From: Bacteroidota bacterium
GTDB taxonomy: Bacteria > Bacteroidota > Bacteroidia > Flavobacteriales_D > Crocinitomicaceae
Direction: 5' to 3'
DNA: 64,000 nucleotides
NCBI GenBank assembly: GCA_024280155.1
Contig: JAJRQQ010000106.1
Coordinates: forward strand, 1-64,000
Part shown: positions 41,704 through 51,241 of the stretch, piece by piece
How positions within the stretch are numbered: position 1 is the first letter of the stretch
How the letters are laid out: each line of letters starts with the position of its first letter
The notes under the pieces: generated by a model
Databases searched by the model: none
Told to the model about the DNA's origin: nothing
What the model saw: only the letters and a program-made list of their open reading frames with translations
Translations under genes and position numbers: made by a program

Positions 41704-43446
41704 ATGAAAAAATTATTACTTTCTTTAGTTGTAGTAGCAACTGGTTTCTGGGCGAACTCACAAGTTATTTGTGCAGGTGTATCCCCAGCTAACATTGTTG
41801 GAAACTACGTATTTGAATGGGCAGATCCAGCCGGTGGAGATTGGGCAACCCCTGATTTTTTAACTTCTGGCGTATCTGTACAAGCTGAGTTAATGATTGC
41901 AGATGATGGAACAGCTGGAACAAACCCACAAGGTAATCCTATATCCGCAGAGGCTTGTAGCCCTTTAATTAATGATTTAACAGGTAAAATTGCTATTATT
42001 TACAGAAACACATGTGAATTTGGTACAAAAGCATTGAACGCACAAAATGCAGGTGCTGTAGGTGTGATTATTGTCAACCGAGACAACGAAGCTGTTGGAA
42101 TGGGTGGAGGTGCTGATGGAACATCTGTTACTATTCCTGTAGTTATGATATCTAGTTTAGATGGAGCTACTTTGGTTGCTGAAATGGCAAATGGACCGGT
42201 TGTAATGTTACTTGGTAACAAAGTTGGTGTTTACACAAACGATATTGGTTCTTCTGCTTCAGATATATTAATTGCGCCTTATGCTGGAGCACATTCAACA
42301 ATGTTTGACGGTTTTGATTTAGCAATGCAAATGTATAACTGGGGTTCAGGAACACAAGCTGCCATCACTGTTAATGCAACAATTACTGACGGTTCAGCTG
42401 CTACAGTTTATAATGAAACTGTTAATGTTCCTTCTATGAACACAGGTGATACTACTTACATTGTTACAGGTAATCCAGTTGCTTTTCCTCGATTTACGTT
42501 AGCTTCATATCCTCCAGGGGAATATACTTTAACGTACACTTTAGATATGGGAGTTACTGATGAGTCTGATTTTGATAATGTATTTACAAGTAAATTTACT
42601 GTAAATCCAGATATCATCTCTTTGGCAAACCTTGATGCAAGTACAAACTTGCCAAACAGTACTTCTTATCCTAAAAACTCAACAACTGAATACCAAACTT
42701 GTATGTTCTACGTTGATTCTAATGCAAGTCAAGTTGGTGTGTTAGGTGTTTACTTTACTCCTTACTCTGAGGATACTGTTGCTACTCCATTAGCTGGCGA
42801 AGAAATCAATATTAACTTCTACGAGTGGAATGATACATGGACAGATTTAACTGACCCTAATTTCCCTGCGAACAACGATTGGTTCCAAAACTTAAATTTA
42901 TTGCAATTCATGCAATATTACCCTGCATCAAACGCAGAAAATGGTACATCAGTTTACGCTCCATTAACGAATCCTATTCGTTTGGTAGATAATCAACGTT
43001 ATTTAGTTTGTGTTCAAACATTAAACCCAGAAATTGCTTTTGGTTATGATAATTTAACTTATGACGGTAACCAAGGAATTACTGCAATGCCAATTTCTCC
43101 AGTATTTATTGATGACACATGGTATACTGGTGGTTGGACTGGAGCATCTGCTGTTTCAATCGGTTTAAAAGCATCTCCTGACGCATCTGTTGGAACAATT
43201 GCTTCTATTGATGGTAAAGCATATCCTAACCCTGCAGTTGATGTTGTTACAATTGATGTAGAAGCTAATGGTTCTGCAGTATTAACAATAACTGATATTT
43301 CTGGAAAAGTGGTATTATCTCAAAATGTTGCATTAACAAATGGAACTTCTGATGTTAATATTTCTTCTTTAGAAGCTGGAATTTATGTATTCAACGTTTC
43401 TTTTGAAAACGGAACTTCTTCTCAATTCAATGTTGTGAAGAGATAA
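41704..43446 (+). CDS. PA-domain protein with T9SS type A sorting domain
   Basis: PA-like GKIAIIYRNTCEFGTKALNAQNAGAVGVIIVNRDN; C-term GKAYPNPAVDVVTIDVEANGSAVLTITDISGKVV...FNVVKR. Confidence 0.8.
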   Translation: MKKLLLSLVVVATGFWANSQVICAGVSPANIVGNYVFEWADPAGGDWATPDFLTSGVSVQAELMIADDGTAGTNPQGNPISAEACSPLINDLTGKIAIIYRNTCEFGTKALNAQNAGAVGVIIVNRDNEAVGMGGGADGTSVTIPVVMISSLDGATLVAEMANGPVVMLLGNKVGVYTNDIGSSASDILIAPYAGAHSTMFDGFDLAMQMYNWGSGTQAAITVNATITDGSAATVYNETVNVPSMNTGDTTYIVTGNPVAFPRFTLASYPPGEYTLTYTLDMGVTDESDFDNVFTSKFTVNPDIISLANLDASTNLPNSTSYPKNSTTEYQTCMFYVDSNASQVGVLGVYFTPYSEDTVATPLAGEEININFYEWNDTWTDLTDPNFPANNDWFQNLNLLQFMQYYPASNAENGTSVYAPLTNPIRLVDNQRYLVCVQTLNPEIAFGYDNLTYDGNQGITAMPISPVFIDDTWYTGGWTGASAVSIGLKASPDASVGTIASIDGKAYPNPAVDVVTIDVEANGSAVLTITDISGKVVLSQNVALTNGTSDVNISSLEAGIYVFNVSFENGTSSQFNVVKR

Positions 43447-43460
43447 TTTATATTGAAAAT

Positions 43461-43493
43461 AAAAAAGGGGAGTCTAACGACTCCCCTTTTTTT
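43461..43493. terminator. Bidirectional intrinsic terminator
   Basis: A-run GGGGAGTC-taac-GACTCCCC T-run between convergent genes. Confidence 0.9.
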
Positions 43494-43509
43494 ATGTAAA
43501 TAATTTTTG

Positions 43510-44295
43510 TTAAAAGTTTAACGACAACCCAAAAGTTAAAGGATATACCTCAGATGTTTTTCCGGTATCAAACAAAGGTAATAAGCTATAGTTAGCAAAA
43601 ACCCCAAAATCACCATAGCCTAGACGAACTGCTGCATCTAATTTAAAAGGGTTCAAAGAATATGTTCCTTTGTCTTTATTCGTAAATTTATTTCCATTGA
43701 TTTCACCCTTACGTTTTGTTTTAGAAGTTAAACGAAGTCCACCAACAACGCCTGCAGCCAAATAAAAGCTTTTATCTGCATCCGCGTTTGTATTAAATTC
43801 TAATAACAATGGAACTGTAAGGTACGCAGCTTTTAGCTTGTTCTTTGTAAAGTTGTTTACGGTATCCATATAAGCATATAAAGAATCGGGTGAATCAACT
43901 AATACATAGTTGTTTTTGAAAGCAACAGAGGTAAAGTTAAACCCTAAACCAGTCGTTATTCCAAAATAATGTTTAGCTACTTGAAACTTATATTCAGCAA
44001 TATTTAAGTTCCAAACAGTAGACTTAGCTGCATCATTTTCCCAATGTGGGTCATTTGGGAAGTCCGTTTGAAAACTAGAATTCATCAACATAGAAACACC
44101 GAAATCAACTCCTGCCCAATGTGCTTCACTTTTATACTTTTTTGGTTTGCAACTTAATGTATCATCACCCAATTCAATGATAATGATTTCTTTGTTTTTA
44201 AGATTAATACGAGTTGTGTCAGAATTTTCTTCCTCTTGAGCGAAAGTTGGTAAGCAGAATAAGCTTAGCAATCCTATTGTAATTATTTTTTTCAT
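43510..44295 (-). CDS. Outer-membrane beta-barrel (PorT-like) protein
   Basis: Signal peptide; beta-barrel pattern; C-term TSEVYPLTFGLSLNF. Confidence 0.65.
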   Translation of the reverse strand: MKKIITIGLLSLFCLPTFAQEEENSDTTRINLKNKEIIIIELGDDTLSCKPKKYKSEAHWAGVDFGVSMLMNSSFQTDFPNDPHWENDAAKSTVWNLNIAEYKFQVAKHYFGITTGLGFNFTSVAFKNNYVLVDSPDSLYAYMDTVNNFTKNKLKAAYLTVPLLLEFNTNADADKSFYLAAGVVGGLRLTSKTKRKGEINGNKFTNKDKGTYSLNPFKLDAAVRLGYGDFGVFANYSLLPLFDTGKTSEVYPLTFGLSLNF

Positions 44296-44296
44296 A

Positions 44297-44330
44297 TTGA
44301 TTGTTTTTAAGTTAGACTATAAACAATCAA
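44297..44330 (-). repeat. 10-bp perfect inverted repeat TTGATTGTTT-N14-AAACAATCAA in the leader
   Basis: Read directly; ends 1 nt before the start codon at 44295. Confidence 0.75.
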
Positions 44331-44361
44331 AATAGTTACAGAAGAAATGTAAAAAAAGAAT

Positions 44362-44727
44362 TTACTCCCAATTATTCAGATATTCATCGAGATCTCTACG
44401 GTCTTTTTTGGTAGGCTTTCCTGTTCCGTGATCACGGTAAACACGCTGATTGGATTGATAAACTTTAAACTTTTCAAGTTCTTCAACAGGTGTAATATCA
44501 ATAAGATAATCAGCAACCAATTTAGCACCAATTCTTCTGTCTAACAACTGAATAACTCGATAAGTAAACACAGAAGTATGTTTCACGATGTTAATTTCAT
44601 CTCCTAACTTAACTTCTTTTGACGGCTTTGTTGTTGAACCATTCAAACGAATTTTTCCTTTTGAGATTAGTGTACTCGCTATGGAACGCGTTTTTGCCAA
44701 ACGAACACTCCAAACAAATTTATCCAT
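44362..44727 (-). CDS. RNA-binding S4 domain protein (Hsp15-like)
   Basis: MDKFVWSVRLAKTRSIASTLISKGKIRLNGSTTKPSKEVKLGDEI. Confidence 0.85.
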   Translation of the reverse strand: MDKFVWSVRLAKTRSIASTLISKGKIRLNGSTTKPSKEVKLGDEINIVKHTSVFTYRVIQLLDRRIGAKLVADYLIDITPVEELEKFKVYQSNQRVYRDHGTGKPTKKDRRDLDEYLNNWE

Positions 44728-44728
44728 T

Positions 44729-45073
44729 CTACAAGGTTTCACGTACTTTTTTTGTTAATGATTTTACCACTAATTCATACGAATGATCAATTAATTCTAG
44801 TATTTTTTCATCAGAAATATCTGTATTTAAATAAACAGAATTCCAATGCTTTTTACTCATATGATAACCCGGCTTTATTCCATTAAATTCCTCTCTTAAT
44901 TGAACTGAACGTTCAGGGTCGCATTTAAGGTTAATAAAATTAAACGAGTCTAAATCTGTTAAAGTAAACATCTTATTTCCAACTTTAAACACAAGTGTTG
45001 TAGGTGAAAAAGGGAGCGATTCCTCGACTCCCTTTTTATTTAAACAATAAATTCTAAACTCTTCTATATTCAT
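44729..45073 (-). CDS. MmcQ/YjbR family protein
   Basis: FSPTTLVFKVGNKMFTLTDLD...FNGIKPGYHMSKKHWNSV; ATG 45073 preferred. Confidence 0.85.
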   Translation of the reverse strand: MNIEEFRIYCLNKKGVEESLPFSPTTLVFKVGNKMFTLTDLDSFNFINLKCDPERSVQLREEFNGIKPGYHMSKKHWNSVYLNTDISDEKILELIDHSYELVVKSLTKKVRETL

Positions 45074-45074
45074 T

Positions 45075-46181
45075 TTAATGAATCTCAGGAGCATCTTCAT
45101 TATGACCTAAAGCATACAGCATTTTTGCATGGTTAGAAACCGCGTTTCTAAATGTTGGATAAGTATAATATGGTAAATTATACTCAAAAGCTGTATCTCT
45201 TACGATGTTAGCAATATTAGAATAATGAATATGACAGATGTTTGGAAACAAATGATGTTCTATTTGAAAATTCAAACCTCCAACATACCAAGAAAGAAAT
45301 TTCTTATCTTGTCCAAAATCAGCCGTGTTAATCATTTGGTTTGCTGCCCAATCCAAATCAATACTTCCATCTTCTTGTACTTCAGAATACTGAGCAGTTG
45401 GAACAACGTGTGCCGCTTGAAAAACCATTGAAAGAATTAACCCTGCAATATAATGCATTAAAGCAAAAGAAAGAACAGTTCCCCACCAAGGTAAAGGACT
45501 TAACCATAAAGGTAAAGCTAATGTAACGGCTAAATAACCAATCTTACCAATAATTAAACTTGTTAAAAATCCTTTTTCAGAAACATCTTGCGTACTTAAA
45601 AGACCTTTTTTCTTATAACGGTAAAATTGCGTAAAATCTTTTGTAGTTGCCCACATTAATGTCATCATACCGTATAAAAACCAAGCATAAAGATGTTGGT
45701 ATTTATGAGCTTTCAATAATTCTTGACCAGGAGAAAAACGCATTAAATCTCCTATATCAATGTCCTCATCCATTCCTACAACATTTGTGTAAGTATGATG
45801 TAAAACATTATGTTGTATTCTCCAATTCACATCAGAACCACCTACAATTAAAATAACTTTACCTACAAACTTGTTTACCCATTTACTTTTTGAATAAGAT
45901 CCGTGGTTTGCATCATGCATCACAGACATTCCTGTTCCTGCCATTCCAACTCCCATAATTGCCCACATTAAAACAATTAACCAAGGGTTTTCTAAATATG
46001 TTAAAATTAAAATAAAAGGTACCAAATACATTGCAAGCATAATGATTGTCTTGAAATACATTTTAGAATTACCAAATTTTGAAATCTTATTGTCTTTAAA
46101 GTAAGAATTCACTCGCTTTCTTAAAACTTTATAGAACTCTTCTTCACCTGTTTTAGTGAATTTAACGTCATCTAATATCAT
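45075..46181 (-). CDS. Fatty acid desaturase (acyl-CoA desaturase)
   Basis: His boxes HDANHGS, HNVLHHTYTN, QIEHHLFP. Confidence 0.9.
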   Translation of the reverse strand: MILDDVKFTKTGEEEFYKVLRKRVNSYFKDNKISKFGNSKMYFKTIIMLAMYLVPFILILTYLENPWLIVLMWAIMGVGMAGTGMSVMHDANHGSYSKSKWVNKFVGKVILIVGGSDVNWRIQHNVLHHTYTNVVGMDEDIDIGDLMRFSPGQELLKAHKYQHLYAWFLYGMMTLMWATTKDFTQFYRYKKKGLLSTQDVSEKGFLTSLIIGKIGYLAVTLALPLWLSPLPWWGTVLSFALMHYIAGLILSMVFQAAHVVPTAQYSEVQEDGSIDLDWAANQMINTADFGQDKKFLSWYVGGLNFQIEHHLFPNICHIHYSNIANIVRDTAFEYNLPYYTYPTFRNAVSNHAKMLYALGHNEDAPEIH

Positions 46182-46339
46182 AGTTTGTTTTGTTAATATC
46201 CTGCAAAGATAAACCTATTCTAAGGATAACATCATGATATTTATCACGTTTTTAACATATTCCATAATTCTTATAATTTTTTAACAGTTTAAAAACGGGG
46301 AATTATCGTTAATTTTACATCAATTATTTTCAATTTGAT

Positions 46340-48271
46340 ATGGAAGAATATAAAATCACTGAGAACTATTGTTCATCATATTTTAAACGTAAACGTTTTA
46401 AAACACACGTTGTTTATTTGTCTGAATTAGGGTTGGGTGGAGAAAATCCAATTAGAATTCAATCAATGACAACAACTGACACGATGAACACATTGGCTTC
46501 TGTTGAGGAAAGTATTCGTATGATTGATGCAGGTTGTGAAATTGTCCGTTTAACTGCACCAAGTAAAAAAGAAGCACACAATCTTCTTTCCATTAAAAAT
46601 GAATTATTGAAAAGGGGGTACTCAACACCTTTAGTTGCAGATATTCATTTTACTCCTAACGCTGCTGAAGTTGCCGCAACTATCGTAGAAAAAGTTCGTG
46701 TTAATCCGGGTAATTATGCAGATAAAAAGAAGTTTGAAGAACATACCTATACAGACAAAAGTTACGAAAATGAACTCAATCGTATTGAAGAAAAATTCAC
46801 ACCGTTGGTCTTACTTTGCAAACAAAATAATGTTGCAATGCGCATTGGCACAAATCACGGTTCTCTTTCTGACCGAATTTTAAGTCGGTATGGTGATACC
46901 CCTGAAGGAATGGTGGAGTCTGCCATGGAATTCTTGAGAATTTGCATTAAAAATGACTATCATTCAATTGTTTTATCGATGAAAGCGAGTAACACCCTTA
47001 TTATGGTGGAGGCCTATCGCCTTTTGGTCGCAAAAATGAAAGAATATGGTATGAATTACCCTCTTCATCTTGGGGTGACAGAAGCTGGTGATGGGGAAGA
47101 CGGTAGAATAAAGTCTGCTGTTGGAATTGGAGCATTATTGGAAGATGGAATTGGTGACACTATTCGCATTTCTTTAACTGAAAAACCAGAAGCAGAAATT
47201 CCAGTTGCACAAAAGTTGTTGACGAAATTTGATGACAAATATTGCAATGAATACGAGATAAAAGACAAAACAATTGCAATTAACTACGATCCTTTTCATT
47301 ACGAAAGAAGAGATACTCGAGAAATATTAAATATCGGTGACCATCATTTACCTGTTGTTTTTGCAGACCTCAGTCAAATTGAAATTATAAAACCTTCCCA
47401 CTTGTTCGGGTTTGGGTACACCTATTCAAAAGAGCTTGATAAATGGTCTATTTCAGATTCTGCAGCAGACTATTTATTCATCGGCGATCAACAAGTTAAT
47501 TTTGAACTTCCAGGAACTCTTCGATTGGTTTGTAATTATGAAAAATGGAACCGTTTTCATAAAAATGATGATAAATATGTCCCTATAATTACAAAAAATG
47601 AAATAACCCTTTTTAAAAGTGAAGATATTTTCTTTATACAACACTCTGCTGAAGACGTTGATCTTGCTTATTTAAAAAATTACCATAATGCGATAATTAT
47701 TTTAAATAGCAGTTATTCAAACACAACACAATTATATCGTTATTTTTCTGCTGAACTTGGAATTCGGTCATTAAAAAACCCAATCATTCTTTGCAATCAA
47801 CCAATCACAGAAGATGCAGAAACTTTCCAATTGTGGTCCTCTTCCAATTTAGGGTCATTATTTATCGATGGATTTGGAGATGGAATTTGGTTCAAAGGAG
47901 ATTTTCCTCGTCAACTCATCAATTCAACATCCTTTGGAATTCTGCAAGCAACACGCCGAAGAATTTCAAAAACAGAGTACATTAGTTGTCCATCTTGTGG
48001 TCGAACTCTTTTTGACTTACAAGAAACAACTGCCAAAATTAGGGAAAAAACAGCTCATTTGAAAGGCTTAAAAATTGGAATAATGGGCTGCATTGTAAAT
48101 GGTCCTGGAGAAATGGCAGATGCCGATTATGGATATGTTGGTACGGGAATAGGCAAAATTCATTTATATAAAGAAAAAACAGTCGTTCGTAAAAATGTTC
48201 CAGAAAAAGATGCTGTTGACGCTTTGATTGAGTTAATCAAAGAAAATGGTGATTGGATAGATAAAAAATAG
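46340..48271 (+). CDS. ispG: 4-hydroxy-3-methylbut-2-enyl diphosphate synthase, long form
   Basis: NPIRIQSMTTTDTMNTLASVEE; CPSCGRTLFDLQ; KIGIMGCIVNGPGEMADADYGYVG; 643 aa, as in the plant/Bacteroidota-type enzyme with an inserted domain. Confidence 0.95.
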   Translation: MEEYKITENYCSSYFKRKRFKTHVVYLSELGLGGENPIRIQSMTTTDTMNTLASVEESIRMIDAGCEIVRLTAPSKKEAHNLLSIKNELLKRGYSTPLVADIHFTPNAAEVAATIVEKVRVNPGNYADKKKFEEHTYTDKSYENELNRIEEKFTPLVLLCKQNNVAMRIGTNHGSLSDRILSRYGDTPEGMVESAMEFLRICIKNDYHSIVLSMKASNTLIMVEAYRLLVAKMKEYGMNYPLHLGVTEAGDGEDGRIKSAVGIGALLEDGIGDTIRISLTEKPEAEIPVAQKLLTKFDDKYCNEYEIKDKTIAINYDPFHYERRDTREILNIGDHHLPVVFADLSQIEIIKPSHLFGFGYTYSKELDKWSISDSAADYLFIGDQQVNFELPGTLRLVCNYEKWNRFHKNDDKYVPIITKNEITLFKSEDIFFIQHSAEDVDLAYLKNYHNAIIILNSSYSNTTQLYRYFSAELGIRSLKNPIILCNQPITEDAETFQLWSSSNLGSLFIDGFGDGIWFKGDFPRQLINSTSFGILQATRRRISKTEYISCPSCGRTLFDLQETTAKIREKTAHLKGLKIGIMGCIVNGPGEMADADYGYVGTGIGKIHLYKEKTVVRKNVPEKDAVDALIELIKENGDWIDKK

Positions 48272-48406
48272 CAACATCAGGTGATATTATTTAATAAAAA
48301 CAATTAGTTTGTTGAAAATCAATTACTTACATAGTTTTAAATTTCTTTAACGCAGACAACACAACTCTACTGTATGTTATGGTTTAGACCTTTTACAGAG
48401 AGAAGT

Positions 48407-48436
48407 GCTTTTAAAATGAATTTAAAGGCCTTTTTT
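48407..48436 (+). terminator. Intrinsic terminator downstream of ispG
   Basis: GCTTTTAAA-atgaa-TTTAAAGGC-CTTTTTT. Confidence 0.65.
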
Positions 48437-48480
48437 GAGCTCTAATTGATTTGTTTTTGGAAAATGAATTCGGAATTTGG

Positions 48481-50352
48481 TTATCTTCCTAAATAAACCA
48501 AAAGAACAGAAACATCACTCGGAGAAATTCCACTGATTCTAGAAGCTTGTCCAATCGTTACTGGTTGTAAATTATGAAGTTTTTCTTTTGCCTCAGTACT
48601 CAGGCTTAACAGAGTTGAATAATCAACTCCACTTGGAATTTTTACATCTTCCAATCGGTTCATTTTCTTTGCAACATCTTCTTCACGATTAATATACCCT
48701 TCATATTTTAATTGAATTTCAACTTGATCAATAATACCTTCGTGTTTTGAATTCAATTCTTTTGAGAGCTCTTTTGACTTCACACTCATTGATAGAACAT
48801 CTTCTATCGTTACGTTTGGTCGAGTAATCAAAGAGTTTAATTTTACTTGCTGTTTAATTTTTGAACTTTCTCTTTTCTCTAAAATAGGATTAGCAACGTC
48901 AGGTGTAACTCCTTCTTTTTGTAGAGAACGAATCAATTGTTTCGTTCCCTCAGCTTTTATTTCCATTTTCTTCAACGCTAAATCATCCGTTAATCCGATC
49001 GCATGACCAATTGGAGTTAAACGTAAATCTGCATTATCTTGTCGTAATAAAATTCTATACTCTGCACGACTCGTAAACATTCTATACGGTTCTTTTGTTC
49101 CTTTCGTGATCAAGTCATCTATTAAAACACCAATGTATGCCTCGCTACGAGATAGAATTAAAGGTTCTTGTTCTTTGCATTTTCTACTTGCATTAATACC
49201 TGCCATCAAACCTTGACAAGCGGCTTCTTCGTACCCTGTTGTTCCATTAATTTGTCCAGCAAAATATAAGTTCTCAATTTTTTTAGTTTCTAGCGTGTGT
49301 TTCAATTGAGTAGGAGGGAAGAAGTCATATTCAATTGCGTACCCAGGTCGAAACATTTTAGCTTTTTCAAAACCAGGTATCGCGCGCATCGCTTTCATTT
49401 GAATTTCTTCTGGTAAAGAAGTACTAAAACCATTCACATAAATCTCAACCGTATTCCAACCTTCTGGTTCTACAAATATTTGGTGTCTGTCTCTATCAGC
49501 AAAGCGATTTATTTTATCTTCTATACTTGGACAATATCTTGGTCCTGTACTTTTAATTGCACCATTAAACATTGGGGAACGGTCAAACCCTTCCTTCAAT
49601 AATTCATGCGTCTCAGTATTGGTATAAGTAATATGACAAGCATGTTGTTTTGCTAATGGTTTGGTATCTGTATAACTAAACTTAGAAGGATTTATATCTC
49701 CCTCTTGTTTTTCCATTTTAGAATAATCCAACGAACGACCGTCAACACGAGGTGGTGTTCCGGTTTTCATTCTCCCTGTTTCAAAACCTAGTTCACGAAG
49801 GTTCTCTGTAATTCCAGTAGCCGACCTTTCACCAGCTCGGCCTCCTCCAAACTGTTTTTCACCAATATGAATCAATCCATTTAGAAATGTTCCATTGGTT
49901 AAGATAACTGATTTTGATTTTATTTCAACACCAATTGCGGTTTTGACACCAACAATTTTATCGCCTTCCACCAATAAGCCATCACACATGTCTTGCCAAA
50001 AATCAACATTAGGATTCCGCTCCAACATCAACCTCCACTCTGCAGCAAACATCATTCGATCATTCTGAGTTCTTGGAGACCACATCGCAGGTCCTTTAGA
50101 GCGATTTAACATTCTAAACTGTATAGCGCTTAAGTCACTGATAATTCCAGAACCACCACCAAGCGCATCTATTTCACGCACAATTTGCCCTTTTGCACCC
50201 CCCCCCATAGCAGGATTGCAACTCATTTGAGCAATGGTGTTCATATTCATTGTAATCAACAAAACAGAACTCCCTAGTTTTCCAGCAGCATTTGCAGCCT
50301 CACAACCAGCATGGCCAGCACCGACCACAATAACATCATATTCTCTTAGCAT
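48481..50352 (-). CDS. mnmG: tRNA uridine-5-carboxymethylaminomethyl modification enzyme MnmG/GidA
   Basis: DVIVVGAGHAGCEAANAAGKLG; CNPAMGGGAKGQIVREIDALGG; long GidA-type C-terminus. Confidence 0.97.
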   Translation of the reverse strand: MLREYDVIVVGAGHAGCEAANAAGKLGSSVLLITMNMNTIAQMSCNPAMGGGAKGQIVREIDALGGGSGIISDLSAIQFRMLNRSKGPAMWSPRTQNDRMMFAAEWRLMLERNPNVDFWQDMCDGLLVEGDKIVGVKTAIGVEIKSKSVILTNGTFLNGLIHIGEKQFGGGRAGERSATGITENLRELGFETGRMKTGTPPRVDGRSLDYSKMEKQEGDINPSKFSYTDTKPLAKQHACHITYTNTETHELLKEGFDRSPMFNGAIKSTGPRYCPSIEDKINRFADRDRHQIFVEPEGWNTVEIYVNGFSTSLPEEIQMKAMRAIPGFEKAKMFRPGYAIEYDFFPPTQLKHTLETKKIENLYFAGQINGTTGYEEAACQGLMAGINASRKCKEQEPLILSRSEAYIGVLIDDLITKGTKEPYRMFTSRAEYRILLRQDNADLRLTPIGHAIGLTDDLALKKMEIKAEGTKQLIRSLQKEGVTPDVANPILEKRESSKIKQQVKLNSLITRPNVTIEDVLSMSVKSKELSKELNSKHEGIIDQVEIQLKYEGYINREEDVAKKMNRLEDVKIPSGVDYSTLLSLSTEAKEKLHNLQPVTIGQASRISGISPSDVSVLLVYLGR

Positions 50353-50359
50353 ATTCTAA

Positions 50360-50375
50360 TGTTTCACGTGGAACA
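50360..50375 (-). promoter_or_regulatory. parS centromere site TGTTCCACGTGAAACA (intergenic)
   Basis: Plus strand TGTTTCACGTGGAACA; exact match to parS consensus TGTTNCACGTGAAACA. Confidence 0.95.
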
Positions 50376-50395
50376 AAGGTAAGAAGAAAGAAACT

Positions 50396-50821
50396 TTAAT
50401 CGATTGTTTCACGTGGAACAATTGATAAATATTTATCTTCTAATTGTCGCATTAATTTAGACTCGGATTCAGATTTATCACCATATCCGATAAGGTGAAG
50501 TAGTCCATGTACAACTACACGATTTAATTCTTCTGTAACAATTGTTTTATGTGTTTTTGAATTATCTACAACACGATCGTAGGATATAAACAAATCCCCT
50601 GTTATATCATCTCCCTCATAATCAAAAGTAATGATATCCGTATAGAAGTCGTGATTTAAATAGTCTTGATTTATTTTCAGAAGGTATTTATCAGAAGAAA
50701 AAACAAGGGTTAAATCACCTAAGCTAACCTTTTCTAATTCACAAACCTGTGTTAACCATTTGGCATAAAAATCAATTGATAAAGACATCGGTTTCATGTC
50801 TTCATAAAAAATATCGACCAT
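50396..50821 (-). CDS. ybeY: Endoribonuclease/rRNA maturation factor YbeY
   Basis: HGLLHLIGYGDKSESE zinc motif; DYLNHDFYTDIITFDY. Confidence 0.93.
   Translation of the reverse strand: MVDIFYEDMKPMSLSIDFYAKWLTQVCELEKVSLGDLTLVFSSDKYLLKINQDYLNHDFYTDIITFDYEGDDITGDLFISYDRVVDNSKTHKTIVTEELNRVVVHGLLHLIGYGDKSESESKLMRQLEDKYLSIVPRETID
50405..50420 (-). promoter_or_regulatory. parS centromere site TGTTCCACGTGAAACA (within ybeY 3' coding end)
   Basis: Second exact copy 45 bp away, read in ybeY as (I)VPRET(ID*). Confidence 0.95.
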
Positions 50822-50822
50822 T

Positions 50823-51236
50823 TTATTTACTAAAATAAATATTTACGTTGCGTCCATTGTCTAAAAACTCAACTTCTTCTGCAAGTGAGCGCATAAGAAA
50901 AATTCCACGTCCATTTTCTTTTTCTATATTTTCAGGAGCAGTAGGGTCGGCAATAGCGGTATGATCAAAGCCAAGTCCATTATCTTTAACAGAAAAACAA
51001 AAATCAGTTTCTTTATCGCCAACAAAAAGATCAACATTTAGGTTAGGATCAGAGTTGTTACCATGTAATATTGCATTATTAACAGCTTCAGTAACGGCAA
51101 TTAACACGTTTCCATAATAATCCTCTTTAACATTTAAGCGATTACAAATATTATCTATCAAGGACTCCACATGGTGTACATGTTGAAAATCTGATGGGAT
51201 AGATAAACTATCAATTTGAACAAAACCTTCTTTCAT
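50823..51236 (-). CDS. RsbW-like anti-sigma regulatory factor/ATP-binding protein
   Basis: VTEAVNNAILHGN; VKDNGLGFD; NGRGIFLMRSLAEEVEF (GHKL motifs). Confidence 0.88.
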   Translation of the reverse strand: MKEGFVQIDSLSIPSDFQHVHHVESLIDNICNRLNVKEDYYGNVLIAVTEAVNNAILHGNNSDPNLNVDLFVGDKETDFCFSVKDNGLGFDHTAIADPTAPENIEKENGRGIFLMRSLAEEVEFLDNGRNVNIYFSK

Positions 51237-51241
51237 AAAAT

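Noticed and set aside
46340-48271. IspG size (643 aa) as a novel fusion
   Set aside because: The long IspG with an inserted domain is the established form in Bacteroidota and plants.
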